A stretch of DNA of 64,000 nt. Source: Sphingobium faniae. GTDB lineage: Bacteria > Pseudomonadota > Alphaproteobacteria > Sphingomonadales > Sphingomonadaceae. Every line of letters starts with the position of its first letter. The first letter of the stretch is position 1. Shown here in pieces: positions 37,617 to 48,362 of this stretch. The stretch lies in assembly GCA_900100475.1 (NCBI GenBank), contig FMTU01000006.1:124001-188000 (forward strand), read 5' to 3'. The notes beneath the pieces are model-generated. The model did no database searches and was not told the origin of the DNA. It saw nothing but the letters and a program-made list of their open reading frames with translations. Made by a program: the position numbers and the translations under genes.

Positions 37617-38102
37617 ATGCCAAAAATTCCCTATCTTGATCCATTCGACCGGCGGTTGCTGGAAAGAGCGCGGCGCAACAACCTTGAGCCCGCCCGGATT
37701 GCCGCGGAGAAAGTAGGCCTGTCCATCTCCGCTGTGCTTCGCCGTTTGCGGCGCTTGCGTGACGAGAAAGTCATCATAGCGGACATCGCAGTCGTGAGCC
37801 CGCTGCTGACCGGGTCTGCCCTCACCTTGCACGTACTGGTTCGGATGCATGAGCCTGGCCGACGTGTGAGGGACGGCTTTGCAAGAAGCCTTGAACGCCA
37901 TCCCGAAATAACCGGGGCCTGGGAAGTGACGGGCGATGACGACTATGTCCTGAAGGTTCAGGTCGGCTCGATGGCTGAATATGACGCGTTCATTCGACGC
38001 GCTCTTGGCGACGACAATGGCGTGCTATCCTTCAAGACGCTCATCACCATCAGCACGATTGTCGACCATAATGTCTCCGACCGCCCGCTGATCGGCGCAT
38101 AG
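37617..38102 (+). CDS. Lrp/AsnC-family transcriptional regulator
   Basis: A 161-residue Lrp protein. The N-terminal helix-turn-helix (AAEKVGLSISAVLRRLRRLRDE) is followed by the RAM ligand domain (ITGAWEVTGDDDYVLKVQV and a central region with SMAEYDAFI). Members control amino acid metabolism in response to an amino acid. I placed the start at 37617 (MPKIPYLDPFDRR) with an AAGGG site; the open frame continues upstream without a usable start. A short palindrome is upstream. Confidence 0.9.
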   Translation: MPKIPYLDPFDRRLLERARRNNLEPARIAAEKVGLSISAVLRRLRRLRDEKVIIADIAVVSPLLTGSALTLHVLVRMHEPGRRVRDGFARSLERHPEITGAWEVTGDDDYVLKVQVGSMAEYDAFIRRALGDDNGVLSFKTLITISTIVDHNVSDRPLIGA

Positions 38103-38179
38103 CGACTGCCTGTCGCCGGACGATTTCCGCTTTCTGAGCCGAAACCCCCACTTAATCTTGACTGATTTTTCTGGGAAAA

Positions 38180-38254
<75 letters not shown>

Positions 38255-38366
38255 ACTCTATCATCGCGCGACCCTCGTCGGGCTGCGGAGCCGGGCCTAT
38301 GGCTGGGCATGGGCCGCTTGTCAAGGCAGCTTGCGGCGCGCGAGCCAATTTGCTTAAGCGCCCCTC

Positions 38367-38525
38367 ATGAACAGCGGACAGGACGAACGGAAAGAAAGGC
38401 TGGCGCAAGCATTGCGCGACAATCTGCGCCGTCGCAAGGCGCAGGCGCGCGCCGGGACCGCCGACTCAAAGGCCGCCGGGCGCTCCCGCGACGGCGATGC
38501 CCGGCGCCACGACGACGCCGACTGA
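38367..38525 (+). CDS. Small basic protein, conserved-looking, unknown function
   Basis: A 52-residue frame, MNSGQDERKERLAQALRDNL at the start, followed by RRRKAQARAG and a charged tail. The helical basic core resembles small proteins seen in other alphaproteobacteria, but I know no function. It lies between the tRNA gene and the convergent pepP-like gene. Codon use matches that of real neighbours, with GC-rich third positions. Confidence 0.55.
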   Translation: MNSGQDERKERLAQALRDNLRRRKAQARAGTADSKAAGRSRDGDARRHDDAD

Positions 38526-38539
38526 CGGCGCGGGCTGCT

Positions 38540-40321
38540 TCATAGCGGCGCGCAGGCGCTTTTGAGCCAGTCGAGCGCCGCGCCTTCCAGTTGCGGTCCG
38601 ACCACCTCCAGCACCTTCGCATGATAGGCGTCAATCCAGCCGCGCTCCTCGCCGCTCAGCATGTCCGTCGCGATAAGGTTGCGGTCGATCGGCGCGAAGG
38701 TCAGCGTTTCGAAACCCAGCACCTCCTTCTCCGCGCCCGGCACCTCGCGTTCCTCCACCAGCACCAGATTTTCGATGCGGATGCCATATTCGCCGGTCTT
38801 GTAATAACCCGGTTCGTTGGACAGGATCATGCCTGCCTGCAACGGTTCGTCGCCGCCGCCGAAGGTCGCGATCCGCTGCGGCCCTTCATGCACCGACAGG
38901 AAACTGCCGACGCCATGACCCGTGCCATGGGCATAATCCAGCCCGTCGGCCCAGAGATATTGCCGCGCCAGCGCATCAAGCTGCCCGCCGCGCGTCCCCT
39001 TGGGGAAAACGGCGCGGGCCAGCGCGACATGGCCTTTCAGCACCAGCGTGAAACGGCGTTTCATCTCGTCGCTCGGTGTGCCGATGGCGACGGTGCGGGT
39101 CACGTCGGTCGTGCCGTCGCGATACTGCCCGCCAGAATCGACCAGATAGAGCGAATCGCGTTCCATGCGCCGGTTGGTCTTTTCCTCGGCGCGATAATGC
39201 ACCACCGCGCCATTCGGCCCCGCACCGCTGATCGTGTCGAAGGACAGATCCTGCAATTCGCCGGTGTCGCGACGGAACGCCTCCAGCCTCGCTTGCGCGC
39301 CCAGTTCATCCACGCCACCCTTGGGCGCTTGCGTCGCGACCCAATGCAGGAAGCGCGACAGCGCCGCCCCGTCACGGCGCTGCGCCGCCTTGTGCCCGGC
39401 GATCTCGACCGGATTCTTGATCGCCTTGGGCAGCACGGCCGGATCGCGCAGCGCCAGCACCTGCGCGCCGCCTTCCTCCAGCCCTTCGAAGATCGCGGCG
39501 ACCGCGCGTTCGGGATCGGCCACCACGGTCTTGCCCGCAAAGCCCCTCAGCGCATCGGGGAAGGCCGCGCGGTCATGCACGCGCACGGAATTGCCCAGAT
39601 GCCGCACCACCGCCTCGTCGACCTTTTCCGGCGCGACATAAAGGTCGGCGGTCGCATCGGCATTCACAATGGCATAGGCCAACGCCACCGGGGTGCGGTC
39701 CACGTCCTTGCCGCGGATGTTGAATGTCCAGGCGATCGAATCGAGCGCCGACAGCACCGCCGCATCGGCATGTTTCGCCGTCAGCCAGTCGGCCATCTGC
39801 CGCCGCTTCTCCGCCGCGCCCTGTCCGGCATAGCGGTCTTCATGCGGCACCAGCCGGGCGGTGCCTGGAGCCGGACGATCGGGCCAGACGGCGTCCACCG
39901 GATTGGTGTCCACCGCCACCAGATCGGCCCCGCGCTCCGCCAGCGCCGCGCTCGCCTGTTTCACCCAGGCGCGGGTGTGCAGCCATGGGTCATAGCCGAT
40001 GCGCCCGCCCTGCGCGGCGTGCTCGCCCAGCCATTCGGCGACGGAGGTCTGCGGCACGCTTTCATATTGCCAGTGCGCGCCGTCCACCTGTTCGCGCACC
40101 TGCAAGGTATAGCGCCCGTCGACAAAGATCGCCGCTTCCTCCGGCAGCACCACGGCGCTGCCCGCCGACCCATGAAAGCCGGTCAGCCAGGCGAGGCGCT
40201 GGGCGTAGGCCCCGACATATTCGCTCATATGCTCGTCGGTCAGCGGCACGACGAAACCGTCCAGCCGGTCGCGCGCCAGTTGCGCGCGCAGGGCCTTCAG
40301 ACGGTCTTCATAGGTGGACAT
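38540..40321 (-). CDS. Xaa-Pro aminopeptidase (aminopeptidase P, M24 family)
   Basis: A 593-residue three-domain M24B peptidase. Two creatinase-like N-terminal domains precede the pita-bread catalytic domain. Metal ligands are the Asp pair in LVDSGGQYRDGTTD, His in GTGHGVGSFLSVHE, Glu in SNEPGYY and Glu in IRIENL. It removes the N-terminal residue before proline. The long three-domain form resembles eukaryotic cytosolic APP1. The ATG at 40321 (MSTYEDRLKALR) has an AGGAAG site; the upstream open frame is within the next promoter. Confidence 0.93.
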   Translation of the reverse strand: MSTYEDRLKALRAQLARDRLDGFVVPLTDEHMSEYVGAYAQRLAWLTGFHGSAGSAVVLPEEAAIFVDGRYTLQVREQVDGAHWQYESVPQTSVAEWLGEHAAQGGRIGYDPWLHTRAWVKQASAALAERGADLVAVDTNPVDAVWPDRPAPGTARLVPHEDRYAGQGAAEKRRQMADWLTAKHADAAVLSALDSIAWTFNIRGKDVDRTPVALAYAIVNADATADLYVAPEKVDEAVVRHLGNSVRVHDRAAFPDALRGFAGKTVVADPERAVAAIFEGLEEGGAQVLALRDPAVLPKAIKNPVEIAGHKAAQRRDGAALSRFLHWVATQAPKGGVDELGAQARLEAFRRDTGELQDLSFDTISGAGPNGAVVHYRAEEKTNRRMERDSLYLVDSGGQYRDGTTDVTRTVAIGTPSDEMKRRFTLVLKGHVALARAVFPKGTRGGQLDALARQYLWADGLDYAHGTGHGVGSFLSVHEGPQRIATFGGGDEPLQAGMILSNEPGYYKTGEYGIRIENLVLVEEREVPGAEKEVLGFETLTFAPIDRNLIATDMLSGEERGWIDAYHAKVLEVVGPQLEGAALDWLKSACAPL

Positions 40322-40433
40322 TGCAGCTTCCTCGTCTATCGGCCCTTGGCAGAGACCGCAAAGCCGACAACATAGAGAGGCGGGAACGCTAATGCCAGCG
40401 CCCGCCCGCCGCATGACAATATATGGGAATGGA

Positions 40434-42494
40434 ATGACCGACATCGCAAAGCCCCCCGTCGCCGCCCGCCGCACGCACAGCTTCACCCGCCACGGCATCA
40501 CGGTGGAGGACCCCTGGGCGTGGCTGCGCGATCCGGCCTATCCCGATGTGAAGGACAAGGACGTCCTCGCCTATCTGGAGGCGGAGAATGGCTGGTTCAA
40601 ACAGGCCATGGCCCCCCGCAAGACGCTGACCGACGCGCTGTTTGCGGAGATGAAAGGCCGTATCAAGGAAGACGACAGTTCCGTGCCGCAAAAGGACGGC
40701 GACCATGTCTACTGGCGCGCGTTCGAGGTCGGGGCGCAATATCGCAAATGGTATCGGCGGCCCGTCGCGGGCGGCGCGGACCAGTTGATCCTGGACGAAC
40801 CCGCACTGGCGGAGGGACATGATTATTTCCGGCTGGGGGCGATGTCGGTCAGCCCGGACGGGCGCTATCTCGCTTATGCCATCGACATCGACGGGTCCGA
40901 ACGGTTCGAGGCGCGGATCAAGGATTTGACCACCGGCGAAATCCTGCCCGAAGTCATTCCCGGCACCCTCTCCGCCCTTGTATGGACGAGCGACAGCAAG
41001 GGGCTGCTCTACGGCCTCGCCAATGAAAACTGGCGGACGGACAATGCGCGGCTGCACTGGCTGGGGCAGAGCGTCGAAAGCGACATCGAACTCTTTCACG
41101 AGGATGATGAGGGCTTCCGCGTATCGGTCGGCCTCACTTCCTCGGAAAAGTGGATCGTCATCGCCACCGGCGACCATGTGACGACCGAGGCATGGCTGCT
41201 TCCCGCCGACAATCCCACAGCCAAGCCTCTGCTGGTATCCGCCCGCAAGCCCGGACGCGAATATGACGTCGATGAGCATGACGGCACACTCTACATCCGC
41301 ACCAACGACGTGCACCCCAATTTCCGGCTGGCCAGGGCGGCGCTGGAAACGCCCGACGCATGGGAAGAGGCCATCGCGCCGGACGATCATTTCTACCTGA
41401 CCGATTTCACGCTGTTCAAGACCTTCTATGTCACCGAGGGACGGCAGGACGGTCTCGACCAGATCGAACTGCGCGACTATGCCACCCATCAGGCAAAGCG
41501 CCTTCCTTTTCCGGAAGCCAGCTATTCCGCCTCGCTGGACGACAATCCCGAATATGACGTGACGAAGCTGCGGATCGGCTATGAATCCATGGTCACGCCC
41601 GACACCATCTATGACTATCATCTGGCGACGGGAGAACTGGAAGTCCTGAAGGTGCAGGAAATCCCTTCGGGCTATGACGCCACTCGTTATGAGACGGAAA
41701 GGCTGATGATCCCGGCGCGGGATGGAACGCCGATCCCCGTCTCCATCGTCTATCCCAAGGGCTTTCTCCGCGACGGCAGCGCGCCGCTCTACCTCTATGG
41801 CTACGGCGCATATGGCATCGCGATGGAGCCGGGTTTCTCGACCACGCGCCTGTCGCTGCTGGACCGAGGCTTCGCCTTCGCGCTGGCGCATATCCGGGGC
41901 GGGGACGATCTTGGCCAGCAATGGTATCTGGACGGGAAGCTCGACAAGCGCACCAACAGCTTCACCGATTTCGTGGACGTGGCCAGGGGTCTGATCGAGC
42001 GCGGCTATAGCGCGAAGGGCCGAATCGGCATTTCCGGCGGATCGGCGGGCGGTGAATTGATGGGCGCGGTCATCAACAGCGACCCGGACCTCTGGGGCGC
42101 GGTGGTGGCGCATGTGCCCTTCGTCGACGTACTCAACACCATGCTGGACGAAACATTGCCGCTGACGCCCGGCGAATGGCCCGAATGGGGCAATCCCATC
42201 GAGGACAAGGCCGCCTTCGAGACGATCCGCGCCTATGATCCCTATGGCAATGTCCGCCCGCAGGACTATCCGCCGCTGATGGTGACGGCGGGCCTCAACG
42301 ATCCGCGCGTCACCTATTGGGAACCGGCCAAATGGGTGGCGAAGCTGCGCGCCACCAAGACGGACGGCAACATCCTGATCCTCAAGACCAATATGGGCGC
42401 GGGCCATGGCGGCAAGTCGGGCCGCTTCGAAAGCCTGCACGAAACGGCGGAGGAGTTCGCCTTCATCCTCTGGCAACTGGGCGTGGCGGACTGA
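40434..42494 (+). CDS. ptrB: Oligopeptidase B / S9A prolyl oligopeptidase
   Basis: A 686-residue serine peptidase. The N-terminal beta propeller is followed by the alpha/beta hydrolase domain with Ser in ISGGSAGGELMG, Asp in NDPRVTYWEP and His in GAGHGGKSGR. The GGSAGGxLMG form and the GGDDLGQQWY segment point to oligopeptidase B, which cuts after Arg or Lys in short peptides. It is cytoplasmic (no signal peptide). It overlaps the thioesterase gene by one base. An ATG seven codons upstream is an alternative start. Confidence 0.9.
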   Translation: MTDIAKPPVAARRTHSFTRHGITVEDPWAWLRDPAYPDVKDKDVLAYLEAENGWFKQAMAPRKTLTDALFAEMKGRIKEDDSSVPQKDGDHVYWRAFEVGAQYRKWYRRPVAGGADQLILDEPALAEGHDYFRLGAMSVSPDGRYLAYAIDIDGSERFEARIKDLTTGEILPEVIPGTLSALVWTSDSKGLLYGLANENWRTDNARLHWLGQSVESDIELFHEDDEGFRVSVGLTSSEKWIVIATGDHVTTEAWLLPADNPTAKPLLVSARKPGREYDVDEHDGTLYIRTNDVHPNFRLARAALETPDAWEEAIAPDDHFYLTDFTLFKTFYVTEGRQDGLDQIELRDYATHQAKRLPFPEASYSASLDDNPEYDVTKLRIGYESMVTPDTIYDYHLATGELEVLKVQEIPSGYDATRYETERLMIPARDGTPIPVSIVYPKGFLRDGSAPLYLYGYGAYGIAMEPGFSTTRLSLLDRGFAFALAHIRGGDDLGQQWYLDGKLDKRTNSFTDFVDVARGLIERGYSAKGRIGISGGSAGGELMGAVINSDPDLWGAVVAHVPFVDVLNTMLDETLPLTPGEWPEWGNPIEDKAAFETIRAYDPYGNVRPQDYPPLMVTAGLNDPRVTYWEPAKWVAKLRATKTDGNILILKTNMGAGHGGKSGRFESLHETAEEFAFILWQLGVAD

Positions 42495-42889
42495 TGGCCT
42501 CCAGCTACACCACCCGGATCACCGCGCTGCCCGAGCATATCGACATGCTCGGGCATGTGAACAACGCGGTCTGGGTGCAGTGGATGGAGCAGGTCGCGAC
42601 CGAACACTGGACGCGCGATGCCGAACCGGCGCATCTCGATGCCTATATCTGGGTCGTGACCCGGCATGAGATCGACTATCGCGGCAATGTGAGGGAAGGC
42701 GAAACCGTCACCGTCCGCACCTGGATTCCACAGCGGCCGCGCGGCGCCCGCTTCGACCGGCACATGGAGTTCACCGGCCCGGACGGCAAGGTGAAGGTCG
42801 CCGCCCGGTCCACATGGGCGATCATCGACAGGGAAAGCGGCCGCATCCTGCGCGTCCCGCCAGAGGTCGCCGCGCCCTTTCTCGATTAG
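42494..42889 (+). CDS. Acyl-CoA thioesterase, 4-hydroxybenzoyl-CoA thioesterase-like hotdog protein
   Basis: A 131-residue hotdog fold. The signature HIDMLGHVNNAVWVQWMEQV (residues 13-32) contains the conserved catalytic Asp and the GHVNN turn of the YbgC/4HBT group, and FDRHMEF and STWAIID strands follow. It hydrolyses short or aromatic acyl-CoAs; substrate unknown. The start overlaps the ptrB stop by one base (TGATG), so it is translationally coupled to the peptidase. Confidence 0.9.
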   Translation: MASSYTTRITALPEHIDMLGHVNNAVWVQWMEQVATEHWTRDAEPAHLDAYIWVVTRHEIDYRGNVREGETVTVRTWIPQRPRGARFDRHMEFTGPDGKVKVAARSTWAIIDRESGRILRVPPEVAAPFLD

Positions 42890-42921
42890 AGCATCGTGTG
42901 CAAAAGTGGGAACCGATTTTA
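42888..42921. repeat. TAGAGC-headed partial repeat element
   Basis: The stretch beginning TAGAGCATCGTG and running through CAAAAGTGGGAACCG resembles one half of a palindrome often found between alphaproteobacterial genes. Here the second half is missing and the element merges with the thioesterase stop codon and the convergent ABC gene stop. It shares its head with the elements near 35372 and 35436. Confidence 0.4.
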
Positions 42922-44766
42922 GCGCACTGTCGCGGAGAAGGCATCCTCGATGACCGGCTCTGCCTCCATATCCTCCCGCTCGGCGGCCTGCCGCGCCCAC
43001 ATGGCGGCATAGAGTCCGTCGGCGCGCACCAGATCGGCGTGACGGCCCCGCTCCACGACGCGGCCCTGATCCAGCACGATGATCTCCTCTGCATCGACGA
43101 CCGTGGAAAGGCGATGCGCGACGATCAGCGTCGTGCGGCGGCGCGCGATGGAACGCAGCACTTCCTGAATCTCCGTCTCCGTCCGGCTGTCGAGCGCGCT
43201 CGTCGCCTCGTCCAGCACCAGCACCGGCGGGTCTTTCAACAGCGTGCGGGCGATGGCGACGCGCTGCTTCTCCCCGCCCGACAATTTGAGGCCGCGTTCG
43301 CCGACGCGCGTGTCATAGCCCTGCGGCAGGCCCATGATGAAATCATGGATGGAGGCTGCCTTCGCCGCCGCCTCGATCTCCGCCTGGGTCGCGCCTTCCT
43401 GGCCATAACCGATATTATAGCCGACCGTGTCGTTGAACAGCACCATGTCCTGCGGCACGATGCCGATGGCGGCGCGCAGGCTCTGCTGCGTTACCCCGGC
43501 AATGTCCTGCCCGTCGATAGAGATGCTTCCGCCCTGTATGTCATAGAAGCGGAACAGCAGCCGCGCGATGGTGGACTTGCCCGCGCCCGACGGGCCGACG
43601 ATCGCCAGCGTGTGTCCGGCGGGAACCGTGAAGCTGACGCCGTGCAATATCTCCCGCTCCGGGTCATAGCCGAAGCGGACATGGTCGAAGCGCACCTCCC
43701 CCGCCTCGACATGCAGCATCGGGGCGGCGGGCGCGTCGGCGATTTCCGCCTGCGTGTCGATCAGCTTGTACATCGCCTCCATGTCGATCAGGCCCTGCCG
43801 GATCGTGCGATAGACCATGCCGAGCAGGTCGAGCGGGCGGAAAAGCTGGCTGAGCAGCGTGTTCACCAGCACCACGTCGCCGGTGGTGAACTGCCCCTTG
43901 CTCCAGCCCCAGACGGTATAGCCCATCGCCCCCGCCATCATCAGGTTGGTGATGAGCGACTGGCCGACATTGAGCCAGGCGAGGCTGTTCTCGCTCTTGA
44001 CCGCCGCATTGGCATAGCGGCGCATGGCGGAAGCGTAGCGGGCGGCCTCACGATCCTCCGCGCCGAAATATTTGACCGTCTCGAAATTCAGCAAGCTGTC
44101 GACGGCATGGGCGACGGCGTTGGTGTCGAGGTCCACCATGTCGCGGCGAAGCTGGTTGCGCCATTCGGTGATCATGCGGGTGAACCAGATGTAAAGGCCA
44201 ACCATCGCCAGCGTGGCCACCACCAGCCCGGGGCCGAACTTCACGAAGAAGATGATGCAGACCGCCGTCAGTTCCAGCACCGTGGGAGCGATGTTGAAAA
44301 GGAGGAAATAGAGCATCGTGTCGATGCTCTTGGTGCCGCGCTCCACGATCTTGGTCACCGCGCCCGTGCGCCGGTCGAGATGGAAGCGCAGCGACAGGCG
44401 GTGCAGATGGACGAACACATCGTCGGCAAGGCGGCGGCCCGCCTCCTGCCCCACCCGTTCGAACACGGCGTTGCGGAGATTGTCGAACAGGACCGAGCCG
44501 AAACGCGCGCCCGCATAAGCGGCCACCAGCGCGATGGCGAGACCCGCCGCCGGTTCCATGCCAGGGACCATGCGGTCGATCGCCGCCTTGTAGGCGAAGG
44601 GCATGGCGAGGCTGATCATCTTGGCGACCAGCACCAGCGACAGGGCGATGGCGACCCGGCGGCGCAGCGCGGGCGCGGCGGCGGGCCAGAGATAGGGCAG
44701 GAAGCGGCGCAGCGTGGCCCAGGCGGGCGGGACAGGCGTGGCGCTATCGGGAGAAGAGGGAGGCAT
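42919..44766 (-). CDS. Atm1-type ABC exporter
   Basis: A 615-residue half-transporter. Six transmembrane helices (about residues 38-300) are followed by a nucleotide-binding domain with Walker A GPSGAGKST, signature LSGGEKQR, and Walker B VLVLDEATSALD. The transmembrane part (AIDRMVPG, ERGTKSIDTMLYFLLFNIAPT, RRYANAAVKSENSLAWLNVGQ) resembles the Novosphingobium Atm1 and mitochondrial Atm1, which export glutathione-linked compounds for Fe-S assembly and metal detoxification. That relation is from recalled family motifs. Confidence 0.88.
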   Translation of the reverse strand: MPPSSPDSATPVPPAWATLRRFLPYLWPAAAPALRRRVAIALSLVLVAKMISLAMPFAYKAAIDRMVPGMEPAAGLAIALVAAYAGARFGSVLFDNLRNAVFERVGQEAGRRLADDVFVHLHRLSLRFHLDRRTGAVTKIVERGTKSIDTMLYFLLFNIAPTVLELTAVCIIFFVKFGPGLVVATLAMVGLYIWFTRMITEWRNQLRRDMVDLDTNAVAHAVDSLLNFETVKYFGAEDREAARYASAMRRYANAAVKSENSLAWLNVGQSLITNLMMAGAMGYTVWGWSKGQFTTGDVVLVNTLLSQLFRPLDLLGMVYRTIRQGLIDMEAMYKLIDTQAEIADAPAAPMLHVEAGEVRFDHVRFGYDPEREILHGVSFTVPAGHTLAIVGPSGAGKSTIARLLFRFYDIQGGSISIDGQDIAGVTQQSLRAAIGIVPQDMVLFNDTVGYNIGYGQEGATQAEIEAAAKAASIHDFIMGLPQGYDTRVGERGLKLSGGEKQRVAIARTLLKDPPVLVLDEATSALDSRTETEIQEVLRSIARRRTTLIVAHRLSTVVDAEEIIVLDQGRVVERGRHADLVRADGLYAAMWARQAAEREDMEAEPVIEDAFSATVR

Positions 44767-44878
44767 TGGCTGCTATGTAGGGCGAAATCCGCGCCGATCC
44801 AGTGAAGAAGCCGGATTCAGGGGCAGGCAGGATGCGGGGGCCGGAAACCCTCGCGCCCATCTGCCATCCCCCTGCGCG

Positions 44879-45433
44879 TCAGCCCCGCTCGCCCTGCGGA
44901 CACTGGCCGGAGCGGCTTTCCTCCTTGCCTGCGATGAACCAGCGCGTCTTGTCGGCGGCGGCGGCTTCATCGAAATAGCAGACCTGCGCCGCGCCGGTCA
45001 CGGGATCAATCAGCGTCACCCATTGATGCGGGCCGCAATTATGCGTCTCGCAAGTCCATGCCGCGACCTTGCCGTCGATCATCTCGATGGGACTGGACGG
45101 CCCTTCGGCGGCAAGCACCCATTTGCGGACCCCGGCGTCGGACACCGCCGCTTCGATGGCGGATTTGACCGCCGGATCGTCGTTCCAGCTATGCGGCCCA
45201 ACCTTGTCGAAGGGATATTTGCCCACATAGCGGGAAAAGGACAATGTGTCCGCCGCCGGAACCGCCGCGCCTTCATTGGCGGAAGCGGCATTGCCGCCGT
45301 CGGCGGCAGGTGCGGCTTCGGTCGCATTGGCGGCGGTGGCGGCGGCGTTGTCAGGCGCGCGTTTCTCGCCCGAACAGGCGGCAAGCAAGGCGGTGGCGGC
45401 CAGAAACCCGGTGAGGATCGTGCTGCGAGTCAT
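44879..45433 (-). CDS. Putative lipoprotein
   Basis: A 184-residue protein with a lipoprotein signal: MTRSTILTGFLAATALLAAC, a classic LAAC lipobox with Cys20. A low-complexity Ala/Asn/Glu linker follows (about residues 27-65), then a compact domain with WTCETHNCGPHQWV and two further cysteines. No family recognised; the C-terminal part resembles Ivy-type lysozyme-inhibitor domains by its paired Cys, but this is weak. The start is supported by a GGGGAG site. It is 102 bases downstream of thiC on the same strand. Confidence 0.78.
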   Translation of the reverse strand: MTRSTILTGFLAATALLAACSGEKRAPDNAAATAANATEAAPAADGGNAASANEGAAVPAADTLSFSRYVGKYPFDKVGPHSWNDDPAVKSAIEAAVSDAGVRKWVLAAEGPSSPIEMIDGKVAAWTCETHNCGPHQWVTLIDPVTGAAQVCYFDEAAAADKTRWFIAGKEESRSGQCPQGERG

Positions 45434-45534
45434 GATATCTCCCCTGTCGTATCGCGGACGCAATGATGCGGCTTTGGGGCGCGAGGGGCAAGAGGCCTGC
45501 GCGGCTCCGTGCAAACAGAGCCGCGCCGTTTCAA

Positions 45535-47812
<2,278 letters not shown>

Positions 47813-47869
47813 ATCGTCCTTCTCTTCCTCTCATGGCGAAGGACGGGTGGCGGACTGTCGGGGACAAGC

Positions 47870-47965
47870 CGTTCCCTCCCTACGCCGGTCTTATCCGGAT
47901 CAGGTTCAGCGGGTCGCGGCCACGTCAGCCGCCTCTCAACCGCTTGTGAGCGGTCCCCCGGGGAT
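47870..47965 (-). promoter_or_regulatory. TPP riboswitch (THI element)
   Basis: Read on the minus strand, the core motif CTGAACCTGATCCGGATAAG and the following ACCGGCGTAGGGA match the Thi-box consensus closely, with the GTTGAGAGG motif and a closing G/C stem (CCCCGGGGG) upstream. It ends about 60 bases before the DUF4345-like start. High TPP should switch off this gene and thiC. The 3' expression platform was not worked out. Confidence 0.93.
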
Positions 47966-48061
47966 GGCTTTCGATAGCCCATCGGGCCGCAAAGGGAAAG
48001 CCCCGCCGCTCCGGTTCGTCCTGCTGGACAGAAGATGGGCTTTGCCGCACTGTCGCGGACG

Positions 48062-48358
48062 ATGAAGAATCCCGACCTGTCCACCAAAGCCGGACGCAAG
48101 GCCTATCGCCACGAAATGCGGATGATCGCGGTCCGGCCGCGCCGCTATGGATTGTGGCTGCTGACGGGCGGCTTCCTGCTGGTGATGCTGCCTTCATCGC
48201 TGGGCATCAACAGCCTGTTCGGGCTGTGGCCGCCTTTTCTGGGCGGGGCGATGATGCTGGCGGCGGCGCCGCTGCTGATCATGGGCGTGGTGCTGCGGCG
48301 GCGCTATCTGGCGCAGCGGGAAGGCGCGCAGGCCGTGATCCGGCGTATCCGGGAATAG
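48062..48358 (+). CDS. Small membrane protein of unknown function
   Basis: A 98-residue protein with a basic N-terminus (STKAGRKAYRHEMRMI) and two hydrophobic helices (about residues 32-50 and 57-76), ending in a basic tail (RRRYLAQREGAQAVIRRIRE). I recognise no family. I give the ATG at 48062 (MKNPDLSTKAG); an in-frame ATG at 48035 is also possible and neither has a strong ribosome site. Four bases separate it from the following peptidase gene, so they may be co-transcribed. Confidence 0.55.
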   Translation: MKNPDLSTKAGRKAYRHEMRMIAVRPRRYGLWLLTGGFLLVMLPSSLGINSLFGLWPPFLGGAMMLAAAPLLIMGVVLRRRYLAQREGAQAVIRRIRE

Positions 48359-48362
48359 TTGC